From positions 62,001 through 126,000 of the forward strand of contig CAMYKZ010000004.1 in the NCBI GenBank assembly GCA_947259045.1: a stretch of 64,000 bases of DNA, given 5' to 3'. The DNA is from an uncultured Afifella sp. (GTDB lineage: Bacteria; Pseudomonadota; Alphaproteobacteria; Rhizobiales; Afifellaceae). A model generated the notes under the pieces. It did no database searches. It saw only the letters and a program-made list of their open reading frames with translations, and was not told the DNA's origin. Shown here in pieces: positions 56,476 through 64,000 of the stretch; the first letter of the stretch is position 1; the number at the start of each line of letters is the position of its first letter. A program made the translations under genes and the position numbers.

Positions 56476-56491
56476 TCCAAATGCCGTGCCA
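56476..56491 (-). promoter_or_regulatory. Probable sigma-54 promoter of glnK-amtB
   Basis: On the minus strand tggcacggcatttgga fits TGGCACG-N4-TTGCW at every defined position except one (G instead of C in the -12 element). It is 75-90 bases upstream of the glnK ATG. RpoN control of glnK-amtB is standard in proteobacteria. Confidence 0.7.
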
Positions 56492-56563
56492 GTCTGGCCG
56501 GAGTACTGAAATTTAATGGAATCGCCGGAAACCCCGGCTGTCAGATCGCAAACTGAGAGTCTG

Positions 56564-56611
56564 AAAAGACTAATTAATAGGCAATATACGGATCATGCCT
56601 AATAATTAGTC
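56564..56611 (-). terminator. Terminator of tesB
   Basis: Inverted repeat of 15 bases with one mismatch (arms 56597-56611 and 56568-56582, 14-base loop) that includes the tesB stop codon, followed on the minus strand by TTTT. The stem is AT-rich. It separates tesB from the glnK promoter. Confidence 0.65.
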
Positions 56612-57484
56612 ATTTTTTAGTTTGTCAGGCCGCAGGCGTATCAAGCCTTCCTGGGTGGTTGAGGCCACCAGCCGACCGTCGCGGGTGAAGATCGAACCGC
56701 GGTTGAAACCCCGGCTGCCGGAGGCGTTCGGGCTGTCCTGGGTATAGAGCAGCCATTCGTCCATCCGCGCCGGACGGTGGAACCACATTGCGTGGTCGAG
56801 GCTGGCAACCTGCAGATCCCGGTCGAAGATCGACCGGCCGTGGGCAAACAGCGACGTATCGAGCAGGGTCATGTCGGAGGCGTAAGCCAAAACGCATTTC
56901 TGGATCGCCGGTTCGTCAGGCACCGGGCCGGTTGCCCGGAACCAGATCTGCTGCACCGGCTCCAGCGGCTCCCGGCTGACATAATGTTTCAGGCTGACCG
57001 GCCGCAGTTCGATCGGCCGCTCACGCTGCCAGTAAGCGCGCACCGGTTCCGGCGCGCTGGCCAGCACCATCTCTTTCAGCTGGTCTTCCGGTATCAAAGT
57101 GTCGGGATCGGGCACATCCGGCATTTCCGCCTGATGATCGAGCCCCTCCTCGTGGCGCTGAAACGATGCCGACATGGAAAATATCGCATGGCCGTGCTGG
57201 ATGGCGACAACCCGGCGGGTGAGAAAACTCTTGCCCTCGCGGATCCGGTCAACCTCGTAGATGATCGGCACCGACGGATCGCCCGGGCGCATGAAATAGC
57301 CGTGCAGGGAATGAACGGACCGGTCGTCCTCAACCGTGCGTGTCGCCGCGACCAGCGCCTGGCCGATCACCTGGCCGCCAAAAACCCTCTGCCAGCCGAC
57401 CTGGGGGCTGCGACCACGGAACAGGTTGCGTTCCAGCGGTTCCAGATCGAGAATGTCCAACAGGTTTTCAATGGCAGTGCTCAT
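56606..57484 (-). CDS. tesB: Acyl-CoA thioesterase II
   Basis: Encodes 292 residues. Double hot-dog fold with TesB motifs: LFRGRSPQVGWQRVFGGQVIGQALVAA, VHSLHGYFMRPGDPSVPIIYEVDRIREGKSFLTRRV, SLDHAMWFHRP and the C-terminal ASGSRGFNRGSIFTRDGRLVASTTQEGLIR. It hydrolyses medium- and long-chain acyl-CoA to free acid and CoA. Divergent from the UbiH-type gene, with its stop inside a terminator hairpin. Confidence 0.96.
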   Translation of the reverse strand: MSTAIENLLDILDLEPLERNLFRGRSPQVGWQRVFGGQVIGQALVAATRTVEDDRSVHSLHGYFMRPGDPSVPIIYEVDRIREGKSFLTRRVVAIQHGHAIFSMSASFQRHEEGLDHQAEMPDVPDPDTLIPEDQLKEMVLASAPEPVRAYWQRERPIELRPVSLKHYVSREPLEPVQQIWFRATGPVPDEPAIQKCVLAYASDMTLLDTSLFAHGRSIFDRDLQVASLDHAMWFHRPARMDEWLLYTQDSPNASGSRGFNRGSIFTRDGRLVASTTQEGLIRLRPDKLKND

Positions 57485-57609
57485 TAGGGTACTCTGTTTG
57501 AATTCCTGTATGAAGGAAAGATCCGGCTATCGGACGATGATTGATGGCGGGTGGAAAAATTGAAATCTCATCTTGCGCAAACCTTGTCGCACAGCGCCGG
57601 CAAGTCAAG

Positions 57610-58887
57610 ATGACAAATGTGAAGGCGATCAAGATGGCTGCCGCAGCCGACCGCAAACCTGTAACCGATATCGTCATCGCCGGCGGCGGAAGTGCCGGCA
57701 TGTGCGCGGCGCTGGCGCTGAAACGCTATGCGCCCGATCTCGATGTCGAGGTGATCGACGCGCGGCCGCCGGCGGGTGGCAAGACTGATGACAAGGGCGG
57801 CGACCAGCGCGCCTCGGCAATCGCTGCCGCCGCCCGGCGCATGCTCGATGCCCTGGGTGTCTGGCCGCAGGTCGCGGCCAGGGCCCAGCCGATCCTGTCG
57901 ATGGATGTCACCGACAGCAAACTGTCGGACGTCGTGCGGCCGGTCTTTTTGACGTTTGACGGCGCCGTCAGCGACGGCGAACCGTTTGCCCATATGGTCC
58001 CCAACTCGGCGCTGGGCCAAGCCCTTGCCGATGGCGCAAAACAGGCAGGAGTGCGGCTTACCGCGCCGCAGACGGTGGCCGGTTTCGTTCAGTCCGGCAG
58101 CGGTATCGAGCTGACGCTCGGCTCCGGCGAAAGCCAATCCTGCCGCCTGCTGATTGCCGCAGACGGCGTGCGCTCAAAGCTCAGGAGCCTGGCCGGCATC
58201 CGGACCAACAGCTGGACTTATCCGCAGATTGCCATTGTCGTGAATGTCCGACATGAGCGGCCGCATAATGGCGTTGCGGTGGAGCATTTTCTCCCCTCCG
58301 GGCCGTTTGCCATCCTGCCGCTCACCGGCAACCGCTCGTCGCTGGTGTGGACGGAAAAAAAAGACCAGGGCCAGGCGCTGCTGGAGAGCGACGATTTTGT
58401 TTTCCAGACGGAGCTCGAGCGGCGTTTCGGCCACCGGCTCGGGCGCATCGAGGTTGACAGCCCGCGCCAGGGTTATCCGCTCGGCCTGGTGATTGCGCGC
58501 GATTTCGTGCGGCCGCATTTCGCCCTGCTCGGAGATGCCGCGCACGGCATCCACCCGATCGCCGGACAGGGGCTCAATCTCGGATTTCGCGATGTCGCCT
58601 CGCTGGCGGAGACGATCGTCGACGCGCACCGGCTGGGGCTCGATTTCGGTGCCCGCGACGTGTTGCAGCGCTACGAGCGCTGGCGCCGCTTCGATACCTG
58701 GCAGATGGGCGTGACGACGGATCTGCTCAACCGGCTGTTCTCCAATGACATGACGCCGGTCCGGATGATCCGCGATATCGGACTTGGCCTGGTCAACCGG
58801 ATGCCGGGCCTGAAAAAACAGTTTATCGGCGAAGCCGCCGGTTTCGGCGGTGACATGCCCAAGCTGCTGGCGGGTGAGGGACTTTAA
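57610..58887 (+). CDS. UbiH/UbiF/COQ6 family FAD monooxygenase
   Basis: Encodes 425 residues from the ATG at 57610 (MTNVKAIKMAAAADRK); an ATG at 57634 is also possible. FAD-binding motifs: DIVIAGGGSAGMCAALALKRY at the N-terminus, DGVRSKLRSLAGI, and the second signature FALLGDAAHGIHPIAGQGLNLGFRDVASLAE. Members hydroxylate the ring of ubiquinone precursors (positions C5, C6 or C1). Which position this one uses cannot be read from the sequence. It is divergent from tesB and followed by a small membrane protein gene. Confidence 0.93.
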   Translation: MTNVKAIKMAAAADRKPVTDIVIAGGGSAGMCAALALKRYAPDLDVEVIDARPPAGGKTDDKGGDQRASAIAAAARRMLDALGVWPQVAARAQPILSMDVTDSKLSDVVRPVFLTFDGAVSDGEPFAHMVPNSALGQALADGAKQAGVRLTAPQTVAGFVQSGSGIELTLGSGESQSCRLLIAADGVRSKLRSLAGIRTNSWTYPQIAIVVNVRHERPHNGVAVEHFLPSGPFAILPLTGNRSSLVWTEKKDQGQALLESDDFVFQTELERRFGHRLGRIEVDSPRQGYPLGLVIARDFVRPHFALLGDAAHGIHPIAGQGLNLGFRDVASLAETIVDAHRLGLDFGARDVLQRYERWRRFDTWQMGVTTDLLNRLFSNDMTPVRMIRDIGLGLVNRMPGLKKQFIGEAAGFGGDMPKLLAGEGL

Positions 58888-58899
58888 GGGTGCTATCTA

Positions 58900-59064
58900 A
58901 TGTGGCAATCGGAGCGAAGCACAAGATCCGCGTTGTCAAAGGCGGCAGCGCCTCGGTTGCGCCGCAGGGCCGCGATAATCGGCGGCGGGATCATGCTGTT
59001 CTCCCTGATCATGGTCTTCGTGATCGCTTTCGGCGCGGGCCGGCTTGCCGGGAATTATGATTGA
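58900..59064 (+). CDS. Small single-pass membrane protein (54 residues)
   Basis: A 54-codon frame from an ATG at 58900 to TGA at 59062-59064. The first 25 residues are basic (RSTRSALSKAAAPRLRRR), then one strong membrane helix (GGGIMLFSLIMVFVIAFGAG) and a short tail, RLAGNYD. It begins 12 bases after the UbiH-type stop and ends 3 bases before the convergent TetR gene, so it fills the gap exactly, which argues for a real gene. A ribosome site is weak. Small partners of quinone or oxidase enzymes have this layout, but no family is recognised. Confidence 0.5.
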   Translation: MWQSERSTRSALSKAAAPRLRRRAAIIGGGIMLFSLIMVFVIAFGAGRLAGNYD

Positions 59065-59067
59065 CCA

Positions 59068-59691
59068 TCAGGCGTCTATGAGCGCAGCGGCTTCGGCAAT
59101 CAAACCGTCGGTGACACGGTCAAGCCGGGCCTGGTCCTTCAACGCGTGAGCAAGGGCGATGCCGCCCTGCCACTGGGCGAGCCAGAGACCGGCTTTTTCC
59201 GCAGCGTCTTTTTCAGCCTGCCCGGCGGCGACAAGATTGTCGGCAATCCAGCGTTCCGCCAGCATGAAGGCCCGCGCAGCGATATTTGCGGCCTCCGGCG
59301 CCTCCTGTGCAAAGCTCCGGCAGGCTGCGGCAATCGGGCACCCGGTGCGGGTGCGCGCCATATTGGCCGCCGCAAACAGCCGGAACAGGGCGACAAGACG
59401 CCTGCCCGGCTTCTTTTCTTCCACCGCGATTGTCTCCAGCGCCTCGCCCATCTGGTCGCGCAGGATCTCGCCGACGGCTTCGGCGATCGCCGCCTTGGTC
59501 TTGAAATAATAATAGATGTTGCCGACAGGTACGCCGGACTGGCGGGCGATGTCGGCCAGACTTGTGCCGGCATAACCATTTGTCCAGAACAGCGCCGCCG
59601 CCGCATTTGCCAGCCGTTCCCGGTTGGCCTGGCTGCGGCCTCTGTCATTGGCAGTATTATCTGCCGGCTCTGTCATCTGGCTGTTCATCAA
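59068..59691 (-). CDS. TetR family transcriptional regulator
   Basis: Encodes 207 residues. The N-terminal helix-turn-helix is ANAAAALFWTNGYAGTSLADIARQSGVPVGNIYYYFKTKAAIAEAV, a clear TetR_N domain. The C-terminal ligand domain (AAACRSFAQEAPEAANIAARAF, GLWLAQWQGGIALAHAL) is closest to the YcdC/TetR_C_6-like groups, with a Cys in RTGCPIAAACRS. The regulated gene is not obvious; its divergent or adjacent targets would be the small membrane protein and UbiH-type gene on one side or the Trm112 gene upstream. Confidence 0.92.
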   Translation of the reverse strand: MMNSQMTEPADNTANDRGRSQANRERLANAAAALFWTNGYAGTSLADIARQSGVPVGNIYYYFKTKAAIAEAVGEILRDQMGEALETIAVEEKKPGRRLVALFRLFAAANMARTRTGCPIAAACRSFAQEAPEAANIAARAFMLAERWIADNLVAAGQAEKDAAEKAGLWLAQWQGGIALAHALKDQARLDRVTDGLIAEAAALIDA

Positions 59692-59724
59692 GCGGCCTGT
59701 CCCGAATCATCCTGGCCGGGCGCA

Positions 59725-59940
59725 TCAATCTTCCAGCCGGCGGGCCTCTTCTTCAAGCAAAATCGGAATCCCGTCACGGATCGGGTAGGCAAGCTTTGCC
59801 GCCGGACTGACCAGTTCCTGGGCTTTTGCGTCATATTCGAGCGTTGTCTTGGTCACCGGGCAGACGAGAATTTCAAGCAGCTTGCTGTCGACCTTGCGGA
59901 CTGCCGCCGCACTGCCGGGTTTTTGCGTCTGGTCTTCCAT
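59725..59940 (-). CDS. Trm112/YcaR family protein
   Basis: Encodes 71 residues. [47 protein letters not shown] is the full Trm112-like domain; only the first Cys of the usual zinc pair in CP-x-CKG is kept (CPVTK), as in other bacterial YcaR proteins. Bacterial members are found near lpxK/kdsB genes and are small stabilising proteins; here it sits between a TetR gene and a LON-domain gene. Its partner methyltransferase is unknown. Confidence 0.93.
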   Translation of the reverse strand: MEDQTQKPGSAAAVRKVDSKLLEILVCPVTKTTLEYDAKAQELVSPAAKLAYPIRDGIPILLEEEARRLED

Positions 59941-59979
59941 CGCCGAACCTTTCCCGATACCGCCGGTATGCGGTCTTCA

Positions 59980-60648
59980 TTACTGCAAGGTCGAAGCATC
60001 GCCCGCAAGGGCAATTTCCGTCATTGCGATCAGCGTATCCGCCCGGTTTTTCTGATTTGGCGCCTCAAGCAGCGCCTGTTTCTCCGCCGGCCCCCACGGG
60101 CTCATCATCGCCAGCGCCGTCAACAGGCCGCAGGTCGAGGCCTGTTCGACGCTTTCCCAATCCGCCTCCATGCCGTTGGCGTCGAGATAGTTGCGGAAGG
60201 CCGTTATCAGCTGATCGCGGTCGATATCCTCGCTGCCGCAGGCCGGGTCAAGATCGCCGGCGAATGCGTCCGCTGATATCAGGCACTGGCGGAACGGCGT
60301 GCCGGCGGAAATTTCCTCGACGATCGAATAGCGGCTGATACCGGAAAGCGTGATGATGTAACGGCCATCGCCGCTTTCGGCATATTGCGTGATCCGGCCC
60401 ATGCAGCCGATCGCGCACAGATCCTGCGCGGCGCAGCCGGTGGCAGTGTCGAGTTTCGGCTGGATCATGCCGATAATGCGGTCGCCGGCCATGGCATGGT
60501 CGGTCATCGCAATATAACGCGGTTCGAAAATGTTCAGCGGCATCTGGCCGTTGGGCAGAAGCAGTGCGCCCGACAACGGAAAGACCGGGATGATATCCGG
60601 CAGGTCTTCGGCCCGCGCATAATCTGCATTTCCGGCTGTGACCGCCAT
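59980..60648 (-). CDS. LON N-terminal substrate-binding domain protein
   Basis: Encodes 222 residues with only the LON N-domain and no ATPase or protease: IIPVFPLSGALLLPNGQMPLNIFEPRYIAMTDHAM, GCMGRITQYAESGDGRYIITLSGISRYSI, then a helical C-terminal half. Such stand-alone proteins are common in alphaproteobacteria next to thioredoxin and Trm112 genes, as here. The role is probably substrate recognition, but no partner is proven. Confidence 0.92.
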   Translation of the reverse strand: MAVTAGNADYARAEDLPDIIPVFPLSGALLLPNGQMPLNIFEPRYIAMTDHAMAGDRIIGMIQPKLDTATGCAAQDLCAIGCMGRITQYAESGDGRYIITLSGISRYSIVEEISAGTPFRQCLISADAFAGDLDPACGSEDIDRDQLITAFRNYLDANGMEADWESVEQASTCGLLTALAMMSPWGPAEKQALLEAPNQKNRADTLIAMTEIALAGDASTLQ

Positions 60649-60682
60649 CGCGAACCCTCTTCAACGCTTCCTCCGATGATAC

Positions 60683-61615
60683 TTAGGAGAAAAGCAGAGA
60701 AGACAAGCGCTGACGGCTCTTTTGGGTTACCGGATCGTTTGCGCCCCAGGCTTCAAAGAACTGCAACAACTGGCGGCGGGCGGCATCATCGTTCCATTCC
60801 CGGTCGCGGCGCATCAGGTCGAGCAACTGCTCGGCGGCCGCCGCCGGCTCGCCGCGGGCGTTCAGCGCGATGGCAAGATCATAGCGGCTCTGGTGGTCAT
60901 CGGGATTCTGGTCGAGTTTTGCCTCAAGGTCGGCCGGTTTTCCAAGGTGGGACGCCTGGTCTGCAAGTTCCAGCGCCGCACGGGCGGCGATGACGCCGGT
61001 ATCCTTTTCCTTGTCTGCCGGGACGTCGGCCAGCAGCCCCCGTGCCTGATCCAGATTGTCAATGGCGATATGACAGCGCGCCAGACCGGCAAGGGCTGCG
61101 ACATTGTCAGGCTCCGCCCCCAAGACGCCGGAATAGAGGCTCGCAGCCGTCGCATAATCCCGCTCCGCCAGCGCCAGCCCGGCCTCTTCCATCGCCGATT
61201 CGGAATCGGTCGGGCCGATCGGCCCGACGATGCGTTCGATAAACGCCGTGATCTGGCTTTCCGGCAGCGCCCCGGCAAAACCGTCGACGGGCTGGCCGTC
61301 CTTGAAAGCAAATACCGCCGGGATCGATTGGATGCCGAGCTGCGGATGAATATTCGGATGCTCCTCGATGTTCAGCTTGACCAGGCGGATCCTGCCGCCG
61401 GCCTTTTTGACGGCCGCTTCCAGGATCGGCGTCAATTGCTTGCAGGGGCCGCACCAGGGCGCCCAGAAATCGACCAGCACCGGCACGGTCATGGAGGCGT
61501 CCATCACATCGGCCTTGAAGCGCTCCATCGTCGTGTCGGTGATCAGGTCGCTGTCGCTTGCGCCCGCCGCGCCGCCCGGCGCCGGGTTGCCGCCAATGAT
61601 AAGTCCGTCGGTCAT
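60683..61615 (-). CDS. Thioredoxin with TPR domain (CnoX-like chaperedoxin)
   Basis: Encodes 310 residues. Residues 30-130 are thioredoxin with an intact active site, VLVDFWAPWCGPCKQLTP (WCGPC), and the cis-proline in IQSIPAVFAFKDG. The remainder is TPR-like helices (LAERDYATAASLYSGVLGAEPDNVAALAGLARC and RYDLAIALNARGEPAAAAEQLLDLMRRDREW). This architecture is CnoX (YbbN): a chaperone that also forms mixed disulfides with clients. E. coli CnoX lost its CxxC, but the Caulobacter form kept it, as here. It is co-oriented with LON and Trm112 genes. Confidence 0.94.
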   Translation of the reverse strand: MTDGLIIGGNPAPGGAAGASDSDLITDTTMERFKADVMDASMTVPVLVDFWAPWCGPCKQLTPILEAAVKKAGGRIRLVKLNIEEHPNIHPQLGIQSIPAVFAFKDGQPVDGFAGALPESQITAFIERIVGPIGPTDSESAMEEAGLALAERDYATAASLYSGVLGAEPDNVAALAGLARCHIAIDNLDQARGLLADVPADKEKDTGVIAARAALELADQASHLGKPADLEAKLDQNPDDHQSRYDLAIALNARGEPAAAAEQLLDLMRRDREWNDDAARRQLLQFFEAWGANDPVTQKSRQRLSSLLFS

Positions 61616-61702
61616 CTCAATTGCCTCTTGTCTGCCGCCGTGGCGTTATCCGGCCGCGCCCGGTGCACCGGCACTCATTGCCGGAGCCTGGCGGCCGGAT
61701 TG

Positions 61703-62215
61703 TCAGTCTTCGTTTGCGTCTGTCGCCGCCGCCACATCGATTATCCGTGGTTCATGACCGGTTGCCTTGAGGAAGGTCAAGAGGTCTGCGCGAGCAATTG
61801 TCGTCGTCGCGACGTTTTCCAGCGGATGGAAATTCAGCATATCGTGCTGCATCAGGCTCTCGTCAAGCACAACGCTGACCCGGATATCGGTATCGTTTAT
61901 CACGGCAAACGGCGTCACCGAGCCTGGAATGACCCCGAGCAGTTCGTCCAGCAATTCCGGTTTGCCGAAGGACAGCCGGGCACAATCAAGCCGCTTGTGC
62001 AGGCTTTTCATCTCAATCGGCGTGCTTTCTTCCGCCACCAGCAGAATAATCTGTCCCTTCTTGTCCTTCAGGAACAGGTTTTTGGAATGGGCACCGGCAA
62101 TGGCCCCGCGCAGTTCCCGGCTTTGTTCCACCGTGAACAGCGGCGGATGCTCGACCGTCGCGGTTTCGATCGCGAGCTCGGCGAGTATCTCAAGAAGTTC
62201 AGCACGGCCGGCCAT
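61703..62215 (-). CDS. Prolyl-tRNA editing (YbaK/ProX type) protein
   Basis: Encodes 170 residues from the ATG at 62215 (MAGRAELLEILAELAIETATVEHPP); open frame upstream to 62299 is not used. The YbaK/EbsC fold is shown by HSKNLFLKDKKGQIILLVAEE, where the lysine is the conserved catalytic-site residue, and GVIPGSVTPFAVIND. Its length and HPPLFTVEQSRELRG start fit the ProXp-ala/PrdX group, which removes Ala mischarged on tRNA-Pro. It lies between the tRNA-Gly gene and the thioredoxin gene. Confidence 0.92.
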   Translation of the reverse strand: MAGRAELLEILAELAIETATVEHPPLFTVEQSRELRGAIAGAHSKNLFLKDKKGQIILLVAEESTPIEMKSLHKRLDCARLSFGKPELLDELLGVIPGSVTPFAVINDTDIRVSVVLDESLMQHDMLNFHPLENVATTTIARADLLTFLKATGHEPRIIDVAAATDANED

Positions 62216-62458
62216 ATTCAGAATCCCATATCGGTCAGACGGCGCGCGTTTGCACACGCCGCCGATGTCTGCGCTGAAGCGCATTGCCTTGCTCAGCATC
62301 CAGGGCGCCGTTTACCCGCTGGCGGCGCCCGGCACAATATCAATCGCGGCAGACGGCACAAAAACCGTCGGCCGACCATTCGATTCAGCCTTGCATTCGC
62401 GCCCGCCTTGCGCCATATACGGCGCGCGCTGCAGCCCATTTCTTGGCGGGCTGCTTGA

Positions 62459-62533
62459 GCGGGCGTAGCTCAGGGGTAGAGCACAACCTTGCCAAGGTTG
62501 GGGTCGTGAGTTCGAATCTCATCGCCCGCTCCA
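62459..62533 (+). tRNA. tRNA-Gly (GCC)
   Basis: 75 nucleotides including an encoded CCA end. Acceptor stem GCGGGCG (62459-62465) pairs with CGCCCGC (62523-62529); D-loop has the standard AGCTCAGGGGTAGAGC; anticodon stem CAACC / GGTTG encloses TTGCCAA with anticodon GCC at 62491-62493; the T-arm contains GTTCGAATC. The discriminator base is T. Confidence 0.98.
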
Positions 62534-62978
62534 TTTTTCCATCACCTATCGATGAGCGAACAGACGCTGCGCACGGTCGTGCGCACGGCCAGCGGTGCGA
62601 CCATGGGCCCATCCTGCCCCATGCTCAGGACGCAGGCGTCCTGGACGATACAGCCGCCGGCCCAAGCCCATTTTCACACTGGCATCATGCAGATCTCGAC
62701 CGACAGGACAGGTGCGCCGGCATCATGTCACTGGCGTCCGTACGCCGATATGCAATTTCCCATTATCCAAGCCATAAAGTTGGTTTAATTAAACAGAACT
62801 CATGAATCAAGCGAGAATTATTTAATTGTCTTATCAAACTAGAGATCATAAACACGGGGCGCTCTAGAATTGCTTCATTGTTCGAACTTTGAGTCCGCAA
62901 TTCAGGCATTGCCGATCGAGACCAATCATAAACGGCTCGACGCTCTGCGAAATAACATTACGCGATGGGGACTGGGAA
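62534..62978. other. Gene-free gap after tRNA-Gly
   Basis: About 445 bases with no convincing gene. Frames at 62552-62788 and similar are short and have no recognised family. From about 62750 to 62880 the sequence is AT-rich, with a ttaattaa palindrome (62787-62794), and probably holds the promoter of the following channel gene. A ribosome site, ctggga, precedes the ATG at 62979. No RNA gene was recognised. Confidence 0.6.
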
Positions 62979-64000
62979 ATGGAACTTCAAAAATACTGGG
63001 CTCAGGCCTACGGCGCGATCATTAATTTCTGGCCAAAACTGATCGGTGCGCTTGCGATTTTGGCGCTCGCCGTCTTTGTGGCATTCGTCCTGTCGCGCGT
63101 CAGCCGCTATCTCATCAACAAGACCAACCTTGGCAAGAAACTCAAAGTCAGCGAGCAGGATCTCGGCCAGACTGTCGGACAGGCATTCTTCTGGCTGACC
63201 ATTCTTATTTCATTGCCCGCGATCCTCGGCGCACTCGGTATGCAAGGCCTTCTGGCCCCGATGCAGTCGATGTCGGCGAAAGTCCTCGCCTTCCTGCCAA
63301 ACCTGATCGGTGCGGGTCTCATTTTCGGCATTGGTTACGCCATCGCAACAATTGCCCGCCGCGCGGTGACGAGCATCCTCAATGCGGCGCAAGCAGACAA
63401 GCTTGCCAAGAAAGTCGGACTGGACAACCTGACCGGTAGTGCCGGAATCGCGAATTTCTCAGGCCTCCTGGTGTTCACCCTGTTGATCATTCCTGTGGCT
63501 ATCGCGGCGCTTGATGCGCTCGGCATAAGCTCGGTTTCCAATCCGGCAAAACAAATGCTGCAGGGTTTTCTCGATGCCATTCCGAACATCTCTGCCGCCG
63601 CTATCGTGCTGCTGCTGGCCTTCGTGATCGGACGGTTTGCGCTTGATACACTCTCCAATCTGTTGCCGGCCATCGGTTTTGACAATATTACGCAGCAACT
63701 CGGCATAACCGACGATGTCATCGGCAATACACCCCCGTCGCGGATCGCTGGTTATGTGGCCTACATCGCAATAATGGTCTTCGGCGTGATTGAAGCGGCC
63801 AAATTGCTGAATTTCCAGATCGTGTCGGAAATGCTGAGCACCATTCTGTCCCTGGGCGGGCGGGTTCTGCTGGGCAGCGTCATCATCGCCTTCGGCATCA
63901 TCGCGGCGGATTTCGTGTCGCGTATCGTCAGCAAGTCCAAAGAGGCAAAACCGGTCGCCGGTCTGATCCGATACGCCATTATCTTTCTTGCCGCGGCGAT
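62979..64000 (+). CDS. Mechanosensitive channel-like membrane protein, partial
   Basis: Open at the right edge: 340 codons from the ATG at 62979 without a stop. The N-terminus is MELQKYWAQAYGAIINFWPKL; repeated membrane segments follow (LIGALAILALAVFVAFVLS, AFFWLTILISLPAILGALG, FLPNLIGAGLIFGIGYAIAT, FSGLLVFTLLIIPVAIAAL, AAIVLLLAFVIGRFALD, AYIAIMVFGVIEAAKLL, VLLGSVIIAFGIIAAD). The repeated FLPNLIGAGLIFGIGY / IPNISAAAIVLLLAFVIG segments match the TM_helix repeats (PF05552) seen in CmpX-like proteins related to small mechanosensitive channels. Ion specificity is unknown. Confidence 0.85.
   Translation, partial: MELQKYWAQAYGAIINFWPKLIGALAILALAVFVAFVLSRVSRYLINKTNLGKKLKVSEQDLGQTVGQAFFWLTILISLPAILGALGMQGLLAPMQSMSAKVLAFLPNLIGAGLIFGIGYAIATIARRAVTSILNAAQADKLAKKVGLDNLTGSAGIANFSGLLVFTLLIIPVAIAALDALGISSVSNPAKQMLQGFLDAIPNISAAAIVLLLAFVIGRFALDTLSNLLPAIGFDNITQQLGITDDVIGNTPPSRIAGYVAYIAIMVFGVIEAAKLLNFQIVSEMLSTILSLGGRVLLGSVIIAFGIIAADFVSRIVSKSKEAKPVAGLIRYAIIFLAAA

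Noticed and set aside
62787-62794. ttaattaa considered as a CtrA half-site pair
   Set aside because: Spacing between TTAA halves is not 7 bases.
62534-62978. Looked for a small RNA gene after tRNA-Gly
   Set aside because: No recognisable conserved RNA motif; only AT-rich promoter-like sequence.

Overview
The window is a high-GC alphaproteobacterial chromosome segment, most like Hyphomicrobiales (Rhizobiales) in gene order. Signs of this are a short-type HprK with EIIA and HPr, a Tim44-like gene next to mltA and smr, the run maf-aroE-coaE-dnaQ near secB and fxsA, an ornithine-lipid acyltransferase, DUF2852, a CenR-like response regulator, and parAB beside mnmE-mnmG-rsmG. It carries the origin neighbourhood: ppsR (the family I equate with RP001, used as an origin marker in alphaproteobacteria) and hemE face away from each other across an AT-rich gap at 19385-19845. 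That gap holds DnaA boxes, GANTC sites and a perfect CtrA box. Three parS palindromes lie 6.5-7.5 kb to the right, followed by parA and parB.

Layout. 1-1011: end of the nitrogen-type PTS cluster (hprK, EIIA, HPr). 1197-8220: malic enzyme maeB, divergent phaZ (PHA depolymerase with an added helix-hairpin-helix domain), DUF2852, and a membrane operon DUF2157-DUF4401-short ORF. 8548-11919: comM, a composition-shifted gene-free patch, and olsB. 11946-19384: smr, mltA, tim44-like, fxsA, secB, dnaQ, coaE, aroE, maf, ppsR. 19385-31281: oriC, hemE, hemJ, rho, a DUF255 protein, mnmE, parS sites around a DUF1801 gene, mnmG, rsmG, parA, parB. 31282-32696: an insertion carrying an unknown membrane protein and a decayed IS66 remnant. 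32697-36982: holA, lptE, leuS. 37129-37590: a GIY-YIG nuclease gene between inverted repeats. 37640-44311: yggS, SMP-30 lactonase, CBS protein, saccharopine-dehydrogenase-like protein, HupE-like protein, L,D-transpeptidase, response regulator, cNMP-binding protein. 44368-54455: a minus-strand run of HerA-like ATPase, a large secreted protein of unknown function, D-cysteine desulfhydrase, xthA, lolA, ftsK (with its own CtrA box). 54692-64000: amtB and glnK behind a probable sigma-54 promoter, tesB, a UbiH-type monooxygenase, a 54-residue membrane protein, TetR, Trm112, LON-domain protein, CnoX-like thioredoxin, a prolyl-tRNA editing protein, tRNA-Gly(GCC), and the start of a channel protein.

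How it works together. Around the origin, genes for tRNA modification, haem, Rho and chromosome partition surround a replication control region. Sequence signals tie initiation (oriC CtrA box) and division/segregation (ftsK CtrA box, parABS) to the same cell-cycle regulator. The flanks hold carbon storage and redox genes (phaZ, maeB), envelope genes (olsB, mltA, lptE, lolA, L,D-transpeptidase) and nitrogen uptake (glnK-amtB).

No complete mobile element, prophage, CRISPR array or rRNA was seen. The most unusual items are the PhaZ-HhH fusion, the stop-codon-plus-parS duplication around the DUF1801 gene, the GIY-YIG cassette between inverted palindromes, the secreted protein ending in YD-like repeats, and many short in-phase tandem duplications at gene ends.
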